DNA of 64,000 bases from Burkholderiales bacterium (GCA_020848435.1 JADLAC010000049.1:1-64000); one strand, 5' to 3'. Counted from the first letter of the stretch, positions 17,016-26,657 are shown. Translations and numbers: made by a program. Notes: generated by a model from the letters alone, not told the origin.

Positions 17016-19193
17016 TCAGCGGCGCCGGGCGCGGGTCACACCGGGTACCCGTTCGAGCAGGCCGAGCACGCGTTCGAGCTGCGGCAGGTCGAGCACCTCG
17101 ATGGTAAAGAGCATGCGCGCGGCGGCGTCGCGCGAGCCGGTATTGGCTGCCACCACGTTGATGCGCTCGCGCGCGAGCGTGTCCGACACGTCGCGCAACA
17201 ACCCGGTCCGGTCGAGCGCGTCGACCTCGATATCGACCTCGAATGCACCGCCTTCGGACTGGCCCCAATCGGCGGCAATCAGGCGCTGTGCATCCATCGT
17301 GCGCACGTTGGCGCAGTTGGCGCGGTGTATCGTGACGCCGCGCCCGCGGGTGACGAAGCCGACGATGGCGTCCGGCGGTGCCGGCTTGCAGCACTTGGCC
17401 GGTACCGTGAGCAGCTTGTCGACGCCGACCAGCAGAATGCCGCGCCCGCTCGGCGCGGCGCGTGCCTTGTGCTGGAACAACGGGCTCGCTTCCGCGGTTG
17501 GAGCCGGCGCCGCGGGTTCGCGCAGCGCTGCCTGCAACTGGCGCGCGTTGATCTCGCCGCGTCCCACCGCCGCGAGAAAATCGGCGAGCGCCGCATAACC
17601 CGCGCGCCCGGCCAGGGTTTCGAGATTCAGCGCCGTGGCGCCCGTGCGCTGCAATTCCTTGTCGACCACGCCGCGGCCGTGCGCGATCGCGGCCTCCAGG
17701 TTCTGCGCATTGAACCATTGCCGCACCTTGGCCCGCGCGCGGTGGCTGGCGGTAAATCCCAAGGCCGGATTGAGCCAGTCGCGGCTCGGACCGCCTTGCT
17801 TGGCGGCGACGATCTCGACCGACTGGCCATGCTTGAGCGGGGTGCTCAGCGGCACCATGACGCCGTCGACGCGCGCGCCCCGGCAGCGGTGGCCGAGATC
17901 GGTGTGCACCGCGTAGGCGAAATCCACCGGCGTGGAACCGGCCGGCAGATCGATCACCTTGCCCTGGGGGGTCAACACGTAGACGGCATCGTCGAACAGC
18001 CCCGCCTTGAAATGCTCGGCGAGCGAGCGCTCGTCCTTCCATTCCAGGATCTGGCGCAGCCACGCGACCTTTTCATCGTAGCGCCGATCGCCGCGGCTGC
18101 CTTCCTTGTAGCGCCAATGCGCCGCGATCCCCAGCTCGGCCTGCCGGTGCATTTCCTGGGTGCGAATCTGCACTTCGAGCACGCGCCCGCCCGGACCGAC
18201 GACCGCCGTGTGCAACGAGCGGTAATCGTTGCCCTTGGGCTTGGCGATGTAATCGTCGAACTCTCGCGGCAGCGGCGTCCACAGGTTGTGCACCACGCCG
18301 AGCGCCGTGTAGCAGTCCTTGACGTCGGCGACGAACACGCGCAGCGCATTGACGTCGTAGAGCTGTTCGAAGGCGAGCGCCTTGCGCTGCATCTTCTTGT
18401 AGATGCTGTAGATGTGTTTGGGCCGGCCGCTGATCTCGAAGCGCATGCCGGCGCGCCGCAGCTCCTCGGAAAGCCGCGCCGTGGCAGCGGCGATGAATTG
18501 CTCGCGCTCGACCCGCTTCTCGTCGAGCATGCGCGCGATCCGCTTGTACAGATCCGGATCGGTCAGGCGAAACGCGAGATCCTCGAGCTCCCATTTCAAT
18601 TGCCACACGCCGAGGCGGTTGGCCAAGGGCGCGAATATATCGAGCGACAAGCGCGCGGCGACCGCGCGCTCGGCCGCGCTTCCGCCCTTGACCAGATGGC
18701 GCAGCGCCTGCGTGTGGCTGGCAAGCTTGATGAACACGACGCGGAAATCCTGCGCCATGGCGAGCAGCATCTTGCGCAAGCCCTCGAGCTGCGCGTCGGC
18801 TTGCGCCTCCGCGCCCGCGCTTGCGCCGAGCGCATCGATCTGCGCCATGCGGGCCGCGCCTTCCACCAATGCGACCACGCCTTGACCCACCTTGTCGGTG
18901 AGGCGTTCGCGCGCGCGGCCGGAAGTGGGCACGAGATCGAGCAGCAAGCTCGCCGCCACCGATTCGTGATCCAGGTTGAGCTCGGCGAGCGTCGCGGCGG
19001 TGGCGAGCGCATGCTCGAGCGCGCTCTCGCCACTGCCGAGCAGGCGGCCCTCGAGGTCCGCGCGCGCGAGCGCAAGCGCGCGTTCGATCACGCGCTGTTC
19101 CTCCGGGCCGAAGCGCTCGCCCAGGAGCGCGAGCCAGGCTTGCGGGTCCGCCGCGGCATGGGCGACAACCGAGAGCGCCTTCGATTCAGCCAT
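17016..19193 (-). CDS. relA: RelA-type GTP pyrophosphokinase ((p)ppGpp synthetase)
   Basis: 725 residues from the ATG at 19193, which has GGGGAGAAG just upstream; the frame is open further back but only into the preceding gene. The N-terminal hydrolase-like domain lacks the His-Asp pair of active enzymes (LLLDLVP where active ones have HD), so ppGpp hydrolysis is unlikely. The synthetase domain has RPKHIYSIYKKM and the acidic EFDDY motif characteristic of RelA rather than SpoT. Then follow TGS (VYVLTPQGKVIDLPAG), a zinc-finger/CC region (PAKCCKPAPPDAIVGF) and a C-terminal ACT domain (GLLRDVSDTLARERINVV). It makes the stringent-response alarmone on ribosomes sensing uncharged tRNA. The start overlaps the upstream gene by eight bases. 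Confidence 0.96.
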   Translation of the reverse strand: MAESKALSVVAHAAADPQAWLALLGERFGPEEQRVIERALALARADLEGRLLGSGESALEHALATAATLAELNLDHESVAASLLLDLVPTSGRARERLTDKVGQGVVALVEGAARMAQIDALGASAGAEAQADAQLEGLRKMLLAMAQDFRVVFIKLASHTQALRHLVKGGSAAERAVAARLSLDIFAPLANRLGVWQLKWELEDLAFRLTDPDLYKRIARMLDEKRVEREQFIAAATARLSEELRRAGMRFEISGRPKHIYSIYKKMQRKALAFEQLYDVNALRVFVADVKDCYTALGVVHNLWTPLPREFDDYIAKPKGNDYRSLHTAVVGPGGRVLEVQIRTQEMHRQAELGIAAHWRYKEGSRGDRRYDEKVAWLRQILEWKDERSLAEHFKAGLFDDAVYVLTPQGKVIDLPAGSTPVDFAYAVHTDLGHRCRGARVDGVMVPLSTPLKHGQSVEIVAAKQGGPSRDWLNPALGFTASHRARAKVRQWFNAQNLEAAIAHGRGVVDKELQRTGATALNLETLAGRAGYAALADFLAAVGRGEINARQLQAALREPAAPAPTAEASPLFQHKARAAPSGRGILLVGVDKLLTVPAKCCKPAPPDAIVGFVTRGRGVTIHRANCANVRTMDAQRLIAADWGQSEGGAFEVDIEVDALDRTGLLRDVSDTLARERINVVAANTGSRDAAARMLFTIEVLDLPQLERVLGLLERVPGVTRARRR

Positions 19194-19953
19194 CCGCTTC
19201 TCCCCGCTCCAGGCCCTGGAACTGGCGATAGAGCAGCAGCGCGCCCCACAGCAAAGCGAGCAGCACGAGGGCCTCGCCGAGCCGATCGGCCGCAGCCGCG
19301 ATCCTGCGCTCATGCTCGATCAGGCCGAGGTCGAGCAGGATGTTCTCCCAATCGTGCATGCCAGGGCGGTCGCGCCCGGTGCCGCCGCCGAGGAGCATGA
19401 GCTGCAAATCCCTCGCATCGTTGATGTAGGGCGCGGTATCCATGACGCTCTGGCCCAGCCACCACAGGCACAGCGAGGCCCCGAAGGCATCGCGATTCTT
19501 GTAGAGCAAGGCGCCGAGCGCGACCAGCGGCATCAGGAGCTGCCCCAGGGTACCACCCAGGGTCGCCATGAAGCTGCCGAAGGGCATGAATAGCACGTGA
19601 CCGGCTTCGTGAAAGACGAGGTTGACGCGGTGCAGGAACGAGTCGCCGATCTCGTTGCTCTTCAAATCGAGGCCGATGAAATACCAGCCCCAGACAAAGA
19701 ATGCGGCGTACAGCGCGCAGCGGGCGTAGAACGCCATGGGATCGACGCGTGCCGGGCGCGGCAACAGGATCTCGCGCCATGCCGAGGCCTCGCCGCCGTC
19801 GTGCTCGGCGTCCGAGCGCGCCGCGCGCGTTGCGTTCTGTCCAAGCACGCGCTGCACCCACTTCGCGAAGACCAGGCCGCAGGCCGCGCAAACGGCCGCT
19901 TGCTCGCCGGCGAGGGCACGGGGGTGGCCGCATTTCGGACATTTGAGCGCCAT
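19186..19953 (-). CDS. Zinc-ribbon membrane protein with HExxH motif
   Basis: 255 residues. Cys5, Cys8, Cys22 and Cys25 form a short zinc ribbon (CPKCGHP ... CAACGLVFAKW). A membrane helix near 78-97 is followed by the sequence VFHEAGHVLFMPFG with HEAGH at residues 115-119, the zinc-protease signature, then further hydrophobic helices (about 125-150, 225-245). The layout recalls M50-like intramembrane or membrane-bound metalloproteases, but the second zinc-ligand motif of that family is not obvious. It lies between comEC and relA on the same strand and overlaps relA by eight bases, so it is co-transcribed with relA. Function is inferred only from the motif. Confidence 0.8.
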   Translation of the reverse strand: MALKCPKCGHPRALAGEQAAVCAACGLVFAKWVQRVLGQNATRAARSDAEHDGGEASAWREILLPRPARVDPMAFYARCALYAAFFVWGWYFIGLDLKSNEIGDSFLHRVNLVFHEAGHVLFMPFGSFMATLGGTLGQLLMPLVALGALLYKNRDAFGASLCLWWLGQSVMDTAPYINDARDLQLMLLGGGTGRDRPGMHDWENILLDLGLIEHERRIAAAADRLGEALVLLALLWGALLLYRQFQGLERGEADG

Positions 19954-19991
19954 GGCGCATTGTAGCCGGCAGGCGCGAACGCGCCCTGCTT

Positions 19992-22490
19992 TCATTCGAG
20001 CCCGCTCGGTGGATCCTGCCAGTAGCGCCGCCGCATATCGCGCCAGGCGCGCAGCTCGACCGCGGCGTGCCCCACGTCGAGCTCGAGCGCGCCGTGCCGG
20101 TCGGTGCGCAATATCCGGCTGCCATAGATCGAGTAACGCTCGAGCACCTCGGGTCGCGGGTGGCCGAAGCGGTTGCGATAGCCGGCGGTGAACACGGCCG
20201 TATCGGGACGCACGGCGGCGATGAACTCGGGCAGCGACGACGTGGTGCTGCCATGATGGGGCACGACCAGGATCTCGGCGCGTAGCCGCCCCGGATCGCG
20301 CGCGAGCATATCGCGCTCGGAACGCGCCTCGGCATCGCCGGCCAGCAACACCCGTGTGCGAGCACCGCTGATGCGCAGCACGCAACTGCGATCGTTGGCC
20401 TTCAGGCGCGTTGCGGCATAGCTCGCGGCTTGCGGATGCAGCATCTCGAAACGCACGCCGTCCCAGCTCCAGTCCTGACCGGCGTGACACAGGATCGAGC
20501 GTGCCGCCGCGGCATGCAAGGCGTGGTCTTGCGGCAGCGACGAGAGCAGCCGCTCCACCGGCACGGCGGACAACACCGAGGCCGCGCCGCCCGCGTGATC
20601 GTTATCCGCGTGCGTGACCACCAGCGCGTCCAGCCGCCGCACGCCTGTTGCTCGCAAGTACGGCACGACGATGCGGCTGCCGCTATCGGCCTGCGCCGAG
20701 TACGACGGTCCCGCGTCGTATAGGAGCGCATGCTGTGCCGTGCGCACGACCACCGCCAGTCCCTGGCCCACGTCGAGCACGGTGAGCCGCACCGCGCCGG
20801 GCGGCGGGCCCGGCGGCACCACTGCGAACAGCGGGACCAGCGCCAGCGCGCCGATCCAACGTGCCGGAAAGCCCCGTGGCAGGAGCAGCCAGACGATCCC
20901 GCCCAAGGCCACGGCGATCGTCCACGGCGGGGGAGCGTGCTGCTGCCATACCGCGCCAGGCACCGCTGCAAGCCACTCGAGTACGAGCATGGTATACGCC
21001 ATCAGTGCGTGCGCGAGCTGCAACACGGCATCGAGCGGCAGCGCCATCCCGAGGAGCGCCAGCGGCACCACGGCGAGGCTCACCACGGGAATGGCGATGG
21101 CATTGGCGAGCGGCGAGACGAGCGAGACCTGCTGGAACATCGCCAGCAACAGCGGCACCAGTCCCACGGTCACGGCCCATTGCGTTCGCAACCATGTGAG
21201 CGCCCAATGCGGTGCCCGCAAGCGCCCCCCGCCGGCATGGAGAATCACGGCGACCGCGCCGAACGACAGCCAGAATCCAGGCGCGAGCGCGGCCCAAGGG
21301 TCGAGCACCGTCACCGTGGCGAGCGCCACGGCGAGGATGCTGGCCGCCGACGAAACCTGGCCGAGCCAGAGCGCGCATGCGACCACGGCGAGCATGTACA
21401 CGGTGCGTTGCGCCGGGATGGCGAAGCCGGCGATGGCCGCGTACATGAGCGCGCACGCGAACCCCGCGAGCGTCGCGGCGCGGCGCGCCGGCACCCACAG
21501 CGTGAAGCGCGCGCTGCGCCGCCAAAGGGCATGGACGAGCGTGAAAACGAGCGCCGCGATCATCGTCACGTGCAGCCCCGAAATACTCATGAGATGGTTG
21601 ACGCCGGTGCGCGTGAAGATGGTCCATTGCGCCGGCGGTATGGCCCGCTGATCGCCCATCACCAGCGCGGCGATCACCCCGGCATAGGGCTGCTGGGCGA
21701 GCGCTTCCAGGATGCGATCGCGAATGGCGGCGCGAGCGCGCTCGATGCCGTACGACAGGCGTGGCACGAACGCGCTCAGTCGCTGCGGCGGCTCGCTCAG
21801 GCGGACATAACCGGTGGCGCGTATACCGCGCTCCAGCAGCCACGCTTCGTAATCGAAGCCGTGGGGATTCGCGGTGCCGTGCGGGCGGCGCAAGCGCACG
21901 CTGAAGCGCCAGCGCTCGCCGGCGCGCAACGCGGGCATCGCCGCTGGATCAGGATCGTGCGCCCAAGCGCCGTACCAGGCGATCGACACCCGCGCCGGCA
22001 CCCGCGCTCCGGCCTCGAGCACGCGCTCGACGTCGAGCTCGAAGCGAATACCGCGCTCGAAGGGCTGCGGCAGCTTCGCGATCGTGCCGATGACTCCGAT
22101 GTCGCGGCCTTCCCACTGCGGCGGCAGCTCGTCGGCGAGCCGGATGCCGGCGCAAGACGCCGCCCAGAAGAAGCCCGCGCCGGCGGCGAGAACGCAGGCC
22201 GCGGCGGCGCGCAGCGGGCGGCCCACTAGGCCGCGGCCGCCGATGGCGCAAAGCGCGGCGGGCAGCAGCAGCGATGCAGCGAGCGCCGGTTGCGGAAGCT
22301 GGGCCTGGAGCTGCAGCGCCGCGGCACCGCCCACGAAGCAAAGAACCAGGACGACCACTCGACGAGGGCCTCGTGCAATTTGCGCCGACTGTAAACGAGC
22401 CGGCCGCCGCTTCGGATCGGCCGAAAGCGCTACTACTGGCGGCCGAGGCCTCGGCGCTTGGTCGGATACAATGAATAATTGCGATCGCAT
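19992..22490 (-). CDS. comEC: ComEC/Rec2 family DNA uptake channel protein
   Basis: Up to 832 residues. The N terminus holds several membrane helices, an OB-like DUF4131 region (~90-215) and the competence domain with SISGLHVTMIAALVF, which forms the inner-membrane channel for single-stranded DNA in natural transformation. The last ~270 residues are a metallo-beta-lactamase-like domain with VTHADNDHAGG, proposed to degrade the non-transported strand. The ATG chosen (22490) shares bases with the divergent glycosylase gene; a start further downstream is possible, since the first ~45 residues are hydrophilic. Length is typical for Gram-negative ComEC. Confidence 0.95.
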   Translation of the reverse strand: MRSQLFIVSDQAPRPRPPVVALSADPKRRPARLQSAQIARGPRRVVVLVLCFVGGAAALQLQAQLPQPALAASLLLPAALCAIGGRGLVGRPLRAAAACVLAAGAGFFWAASCAGIRLADELPPQWEGRDIGVIGTIAKLPQPFERGIRFELDVERVLEAGARVPARVSIAWYGAWAHDPDPAAMPALRAGERWRFSVRLRRPHGTANPHGFDYEAWLLERGIRATGYVRLSEPPQRLSAFVPRLSYGIERARAAIRDRILEALAQQPYAGVIAALVMGDQRAIPPAQWTIFTRTGVNHLMSISGLHVTMIAALVFTLVHALWRRSARFTLWVPARRAATLAGFACALMYAAIAGFAIPAQRTVYMLAVVACALWLGQVSSAASILAVALATVTVLDPWAALAPGFWLSFGAVAVILHAGGGRLRAPHWALTWLRTQWAVTVGLVPLLLAMFQQVSLVSPLANAIAIPVVSLAVVPLALLGMALPLDAVLQLAHALMAYTMLVLEWLAAVPGAVWQQHAPPPWTIAVALGGIVWLLLPRGFPARWIGALALVPLFAVVPPGPPPGAVRLTVLDVGQGLAVVVRTAQHALLYDAGPSYSAQADSGSRIVVPYLRATGVRRLDALVVTHADNDHAGGAASVLSAVPVERLLSSLPQDHALHAAAARSILCHAGQDWSWDGVRFEMLHPQAASYAATRLKANDRSCVLRISGARTRVLLAGDAEARSERDMLARDPGRLRAEILVVPHHGSTTSSLPEFIAAVRPDTAVFTAGYRNRFGHPRPEVLERYSIYGSRILRTDRHGALELDVGHAAVELRAWRDMRRRYWQDPPSGLE

Positions 22491-23127
22491 GGCTACGCAC
22501 GACGCGATGACAGCCCCGCGTTACTGGCCGGAAGCAACGCGTGCCCTGGCGGCTCGCGATCCGGTGCTCGCGACATTGATCCCGCGCCACCGCGCGCTTG
22601 CCTTGGGCAGCCGCGGCGATGCATTTCAGACGCTCGCGCGAGCGATCGTCGGCCAGCAGATCTCGGTCAAGGCCGCGCAGAACGTGTGGGACCGGTTCGT
22701 GGCCACGGTCGAGGCGATGGCGCCGGCGGCGGTCGCGCGCGCCGATACCGCGGCCCTGCGCGCCGCGGGTCTATCGCTGCGCAAAGCCGAATACGTGCAG
22801 GATCTCGCGCGCCGCTTCTGCGAAGGCACGGTGGACGCGGCGAGCTGGGTCGAGCTGGATGATGAAGCGATCATCGAACAGTTGGTCCAGGTACGCGGCA
22901 TCGGGCGTTGGACGGCGGAGATGTTTCTCATCTTCAACCTGGCGCGGCCCGACGTCCTGCCGCTGGCGGACCTGGGGCTCCAGCGCGCACTGAGCGCCAA
23001 TTACAACCGGGGGCGGCCACTTTCCGCGCGCCGCATCGGCACCATCACGCGTTCCTGGGCGCCGTGGCGTTCGGTGGCAACCTGGTACATGTGGCGCAGC
23101 CTTGAATCCGCTCCGACCCAATACTGA
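22489..23127 (+). CDS. DNA-3-methyladenine glycosylase II (AlkA-type, HhH-GPD)
   Basis: 212 residues from ATG 22489; ATGs at 22471 and 22507 are in frame. The HhH-GPD fold is clear: ARAIVGQQISVKAAQNVW, then the helix-hairpin-helix VRGIGRWTAEMFLIF with the catalytic Asp in LPLADLGLQRAL, and the end PWRSVATWYMWRSL. It excises alkylated bases such as 3-methyladenine, producing an abasic site. It lacks the N-terminal domain of E. coli AlkA, as do many proteobacterial short forms. It is divergent from comEC and overlaps the next gene by 26 bases. Confidence 0.93.
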   Translation: MATHDAMTAPRYWPEATRALAARDPVLATLIPRHRALALGSRGDAFQTLARAIVGQQISVKAAQNVWDRFVATVEAMAPAAVARADTAALRAAGLSLRKAEYVQDLARRFCEGTVDAASWVELDDEAIIEQLVQVRGIGRWTAEMFLIFNLARPDVLPLADLGLQRALSANYNRGRPLSARRIGTITRSWAPWRSVATWYMWRSLESAPTQY

Positions 23128-23470
23128 GGCGGCGGTCCATCCGGCGCTCACGCATGCGCAGTTCGTTGCAGCCTGGCGCGCGGGCGCAATACGTGTCCAC
23201 GTCGATTCGGCCGCGGCAGCAGCGTTATTGTCGGCGCGCCTGCTGCTCCCGTTCGTCGCCATCGCAGTGATCGGGCTGGGGATCGCGCTCGTCCTGTGGG
23301 GTTGGCTGTGGCTGGGGCTTGGCACCGGTGCGATCGGCATCGTCGCCCCGCGCCTGATCAAGCGCGGCGCGGGCGGCTTCCTGCTGAGCCAGATCGCCGG
23401 CGATGCGGATCTCTACGCCGCCGGCGTGCGCGCCGGGGCCATTATGATCGAGGGCCAGGAAAGCGCCTAA
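23102..23470 (+). CDS. Small two-helix membrane protein of unknown function
   Basis: About 122 residues if the TTG at 23102 is the start; no ATG or GTG exists before residue 115, so a rare start or a later one is required. A hydrophobic segment spans about residues 42-80 (probably two helices around a short Gly-rich turn), followed by an amphipathic region with an RLIKRGAGGFLL motif and a DLYAAGVRAGAIMI end. I do not recognise the family. It overlaps the glycosylase by 26 bases and is followed by the hydrolase gene, so it may be translationally coupled. Confidence 0.6.
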   Translation: MNPLRPNTEAAVHPALTHAQFVAAWRAGAIRVHVDSAAAAALLSARLLLPFVAIAVIGLGIALVLWGWLWLGLGTGAIGIVAPRLIKRGAGGFLLSQIAGDADLYAAGVRAGAIMIEGQESA

Positions 23471-23594
23471 AGCGCGGTTCGAATCGGTATCATGGCGCGG
23501 GCGGCGGCATTGCGGCCCCGGACGTAGCGCTCGCGCTTGCCGCTGGCAGGGCCCGCCACCGATCGAAGCGCAACCTGCACCCAAGGGGACGAAG

Positions 23595-24530
23595 ATGAAG
23601 ATTCTCTACTTCGACGATTTCAAGCTCGGGATACTCAAAGGCGATCGCGTGGTTGACGTGAGCGCGGTGGTGCAGGACATCCCTCACACCGGGCCGCACG
23701 ATCTCATCAGCGGCCTGATCGAGCGCTTCGGCCAGTATCGCCCACGGATCGAGCAAGCCGCGGCGAAGGCCGCAGGCATTGCGCTCGACCAGGTCCGGAT
23801 CCGAGCGCCATTGCCGCGCCCCGTCACCATCGACTGCATGGCGGTCAACTACATGGAGGACGGCACGCGTTCGGAGCCCGCGCCTATCAACGCATTCCAC
23901 AAGGCGCCGAGCGCCATCATCGGTCATGGCGACACCATGGTGCTGCCCGATGTGCCGGCCGCGCTGTTCGAAGGCGAAGCCGAGCTCGCCGTGATCATCG
24001 GCAAACGCGCCGCGCACGTGAGCGCGGCGGAGGCGATGAGCTACGTCTTCGGCTACATGAATTTCATCGACGGCTCGGCGCGCGGCCTGCCGCCAGCGGG
24101 CAACACGTTCTACCAGATGAAGTCGCGCGCCACCTTCGCCCCGATCGGCCCGTTCATCGTGACAACCGACGAAGTGCCCGATCCGCACCGCTTGCAGGTG
24201 CGGCTGTGGGTGAACGGCGAGCTCAAGCAGAATTTCAATACCAGCGACATGGCGCACCGGATTCCGCGCTGCATCGAGTGGGTCACGTCCATCCACGCGC
24301 TCGAACCCGGCGACATCCTGGCGACCGGGACCAATCACCGCGGGCTGAGCGGCTTCCAGGACGGCGACAATATCGAGCTCGAAGTCGAAGGCATGGGCCG
24401 GCTGGAGATCAAGGTGCGCGACGATCTGAAGCGCACCTGGTCGCGCGAGACCCGCTTGGAGCGCCAGGCGAAGAAGCTCGAGGGTCTCACGCCGCAAGTC
24501 ACCGGCAAGTACGCCAAGCCCAGCGCTTGA
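23595..24530 (+). CDS. Fumarylacetoacetate hydrolase family protein
   Basis: 311 residues. The ATG has AAGGGGACGAAG just upstream. The FAH C-terminal fold is clear: the metal-binding acidic residues in LFEGEAELAVIIGKRA and the loop FGYMNFIDGSARG, and the pattern ATGTNHRGLSGFQDGD. Members hydrolyse or decarboxylate beta-diketo acids in aromatic or sugar-acid catabolism using Mg2+ or Mn2+. The first ~75 residues are a small N-terminal domain. Substrate is unknown; a second, distant relative lies at 59162-60136. The gene converges with lolD five bases after its stop. Confidence 0.92.
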   Translation: MKILYFDDFKLGILKGDRVVDVSAVVQDIPHTGPHDLISGLIERFGQYRPRIEQAAAKAAGIALDQVRIRAPLPRPVTIDCMAVNYMEDGTRSEPAPINAFHKAPSAIIGHGDTMVLPDVPAALFEGEAELAVIIGKRAAHVSAAEAMSYVFGYMNFIDGSARGLPPAGNTFYQMKSRATFAPIGPFIVTTDEVPDPHRLQVRLWVNGELKQNFNTSDMAHRIPRCIEWVTSIHALEPGDILATGTNHRGLSGFQDGDNIELEVEGMGRLEIKVRDDLKRTWSRETRLERQAKKLEGLTPQVTGKYAKPSA

Positions 24531-24535
24531 GGCGC

Positions 24536-25240
24536 TCAGGCCGGCCTGAGCAAGCCGTCCTCCAGGCGCATGATGCGCTGCGTGCGCTCGGCTATGGTCG
24601 GATCGTGGGTCACGATGACGAGGCTCGCGCCGCTCGCGCGATTCAGCTCCAGCATGAGCGAAAAAACCGCTTGCGCCGTCTGCCGGTCCAGGTTGCCGGT
24701 CGGCTCGTCGGCGAGGATGCAGGCCGGGCGGGTCACCAGCGCGCGCGCGACCGCACAGCGCTGGCGCTCGCCGCCGGAAAGCTCGCCGGGTCGATGCTCG
24801 ATGCGGTGGCCGAGACCGACCTGTGCCAGCATCGCGGCGGCCTGCGCCTTCGCGTCGATCGGAGCCAGGCGCCGGATCAGAAGCGGCATGGCGACGTTTT
24901 CCAGCGCCGAAAATTCCGGTAGCAGGTGATGGAACTGGTAGACGAATCCCAGCGCGCGATTGCGCAGCCGGCCGCGTTCGGCTGCCCTCATCGCGGCAAG
25001 GTCCTGCCCCAGCACCCGGATGTCGCCCGCGCTGGCGTCGTCCAGCCCGCCCAGCAAGTGCAGCAGCGTGCTCTTGCCCGAGCCGGAGGCGCCGACGATG
25101 GCGACGCTCTCGCCGGAATCGACTGCCAGATCGATTCCGAGCAGCACCGGAACCGAGAGCCCGCCCTGGTCGTAGGTCTTCTTCAACCCCCGGCATTCCA
25201 GCACGGGCGAAGCCGCCGGCGCGCGCGCCGTGTCATTCAT
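24536..25240 (-). CDS. lolD: Lipoprotein-releasing system ATP-binding protein
   Basis: 234 residues, ABC ATPase with Walker [10 protein letters not shown], signature [15 protein letters not shown], Walker [12 protein letters not shown] and the LolD/MacB-type switch HDPTIAE. It powers release of outer-membrane lipoproteins from the inner membrane to LolA. The start overlaps the permease stop by eight bases. Length is typical for LolD. Confidence 0.95.
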   Translation of the reverse strand: MNDTARAPAASPVLECRGLKKTYDQGGLSVPVLLGIDLAVDSGESVAIVGASGSGKSTLLHLLGGLDDASAGDIRVLGQDLAAMRAAERGRLRNRALGFVYQFHHLLPEFSALENVAMPLLIRRLAPIDAKAQAAAMLAQVGLGHRIEHRPGELSGGERQRCAVARALVTRPACILADEPTGNLDRQTAQAVFSLMLELNRASGASLVIVTHDPTIAERTQRIMRLEDGLLRPA

Positions 25241-26477
25241 AGCGCAACGCCTCGGCCGGACTGACGCGCGCGGCGCGCCAGCTCGGATACAGTGTCGCAG
25301 CCAAGGTGAGCACGAGCGATACCAGCCCGATCACGGTCACGTCCGGCCATTGCAGGTCCGAGGGCAGATCGGCGATGTAGTACACGTCCTTGGCGAGAAA
25401 GCGTATGCCGAAGGTCTGCTCGATGAAGGGCACGACCACGTCGATGTTGAGCGCGAGCAGCACGCCCGCCACCACGCCCGCGACCGTGCCGATCACGCCC
25501 ATCAACGAGCCCTGCACCATGAATATCTTCATTACGCTGCCGGGCGCGGCGCCGAGCGTGCGCAGGATCGCGATATCGGCTTGCTTGTCGGTCACGGCCA
25601 TGACCAATGCGGAGACGATATTGAATGCGGCCACCGCGACGATCAGCGTGAGGATGATGAACATCACGCGCTTCTCGATTTCCACGGCACGAAAGAAATT
25701 GGCGTGGCTGCGGGTCCAATCGGCGACATAGACTTCGCCCGGCACGTTGCGCGCGAGCTCGCGGGCAACGCGCGGAGCGTCCATGAGCTCGTTCAGGCGC
25801 AGGCGCACGCCCGAGACGGCATCGTCCAGGCGATAAAGCCGCTGCGCGTCCTCGATATGAACGTAGGCGAGGCCGTAATCGTATTCGTACATGCCGACCT
25901 CGAACACGCCGACGACGCGAAACTGCCGCAACCGCGGCAGGATGCCGGCGGGCGTCACCTGGCCCTGGGGCGCGATCAGCACCACGGTTTCGCCGACGCG
26001 CACGGTCAGCGCGCGCGCGAGCTCCGCGCCGAGCACGATGCCGAATTCGCCCGCTTGCAGCGCCTCCAGGCTGCCGCTTCTCATGTGCTGGCCGACCTCG
26101 GCGACCTTCGCCTCCGCGCCCGGATCGATGCCGCGGATGACCGCGCCTTGCACGCTGGAACCGAACGAGAGCATCGATTGCGCCATGACGAAGGGTGCGG
26201 CGGCCACGACATCGGGATGCCGCAGCGCTTGCGCCATGACCTCGCGCCACGGCGCCAGGCGGTTGCCGACGCCGCTGATCTGCACGTGCGAGGCAACGCC
26301 GAGGATGCGCGTGCGCAGCTCCTTCTGGAAGCCATTCATGACCGAGAGCACCACGATCAGCGCCATCACGCCGAGCGCGATACCCAGCATCGATATCAGC
26401 GCGATGACCGAGATGAAATGGTTGCGGCGCTTGGCGCGCGTATAGCGCAAGCCGATGAACAACTCGAAGGGCTGCAC
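25233..26477 (-). CDS. lolC: Lipoprotein-releasing system transmembrane protein (LolC/LolE family)
   Basis: 414 residues with a GTG start at 26477 giving (M)[20 protein letters not shown], the conserved N terminus of LolC/LolE; the frame is open upstream but unlike the family. Helix 1 (about 25-46), a large periplasmic MacB-like domain (about 48-260), then three helices (275-300, 320-350, 380-400) form the FtsX-like permease. Only one such gene lies beside lolD, so the transporter may be a homodimer like LolF or the second subunit is elsewhere. It is followed directly by lolD. Confidence 0.93.
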   Translation of the reverse strand: MQPFELFIGLRYTRAKRRNHFISVIALISMLGIALGVMALIVVLSVMNGFQKELRTRILGVASHVQISGVGNRLAPWREVMAQALRHPDVVAAAPFVMAQSMLSFGSSVQGAVIRGIDPGAEAKVAEVGQHMRSGSLEALQAGEFGIVLGAELARALTVRVGETVVLIAPQGQVTPAGILPRLRQFRVVGVFEVGMYEYDYGLAYVHIEDAQRLYRLDDAVSGVRLRLNELMDAPRVARELARNVPGEVYVADWTRSHANFFRAVEIEKRVMFIILTLIVAVAAFNIVSALVMAVTDKQADIAILRTLGAAPGSVMKIFMVQGSLMGVIGTVAGVVAGVLLALNIDVVVPFIEQTFGIRFLAKDVYYIADLPSDLQWPDVTVIGLVSLVLTLAATLYPSWRAARVSPAEALRYE

Positions 26478-26543
26478 GACCGGTTCCGAACGCGGGGACG
26501 CGGCAGTGTACCCTGATTCGCGGGCCTGATCGCGAGCCCGCAC

Positions 26544-26657
26544 CCTGTTGCCTCACGTAACAACCTGAGTGAAACTGGGCTGCCTGGGCGACCTGTTGCC
26601 TCACGTAAGAACCTGAGTGAACGCCGATTCGTCACCTCATCTCGAAACCTGAGTGAA
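26544..26657. repeat. Cluster of three intergenic repeats (unit about 48 bp)
   Basis: A 30-base sequence starting CCTGTTGCCTCACGTAA occurs at 26544-26573 and again at 26592-26621 with one mismatch; a decayed third copy ends at 26657. All three end in AACCTGAGTGAA. The first and third copies are followed by GCTGCCTGGGCGA. The cluster lies between divergent lolC and rpfE. Unit spacing is 48 bases between copies one and two. It is not a CRISPR array because the spacing and spacers are wrong and the units are too few. Confidence 0.75.

Noticed and set aside
16926..19400. Very long open frame on the plus strand opposite relA
   Set aside because: It is the codon-bias mirror of relA: high GC leaves antisense frames open. 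The translation is rich in Arg, Ala, His and Gly without any family feature.
26544..26657. CRISPR array
   Set aside because: Only three copies, one degenerate, with unequal and non-unique intervals; no cas genes nearby.
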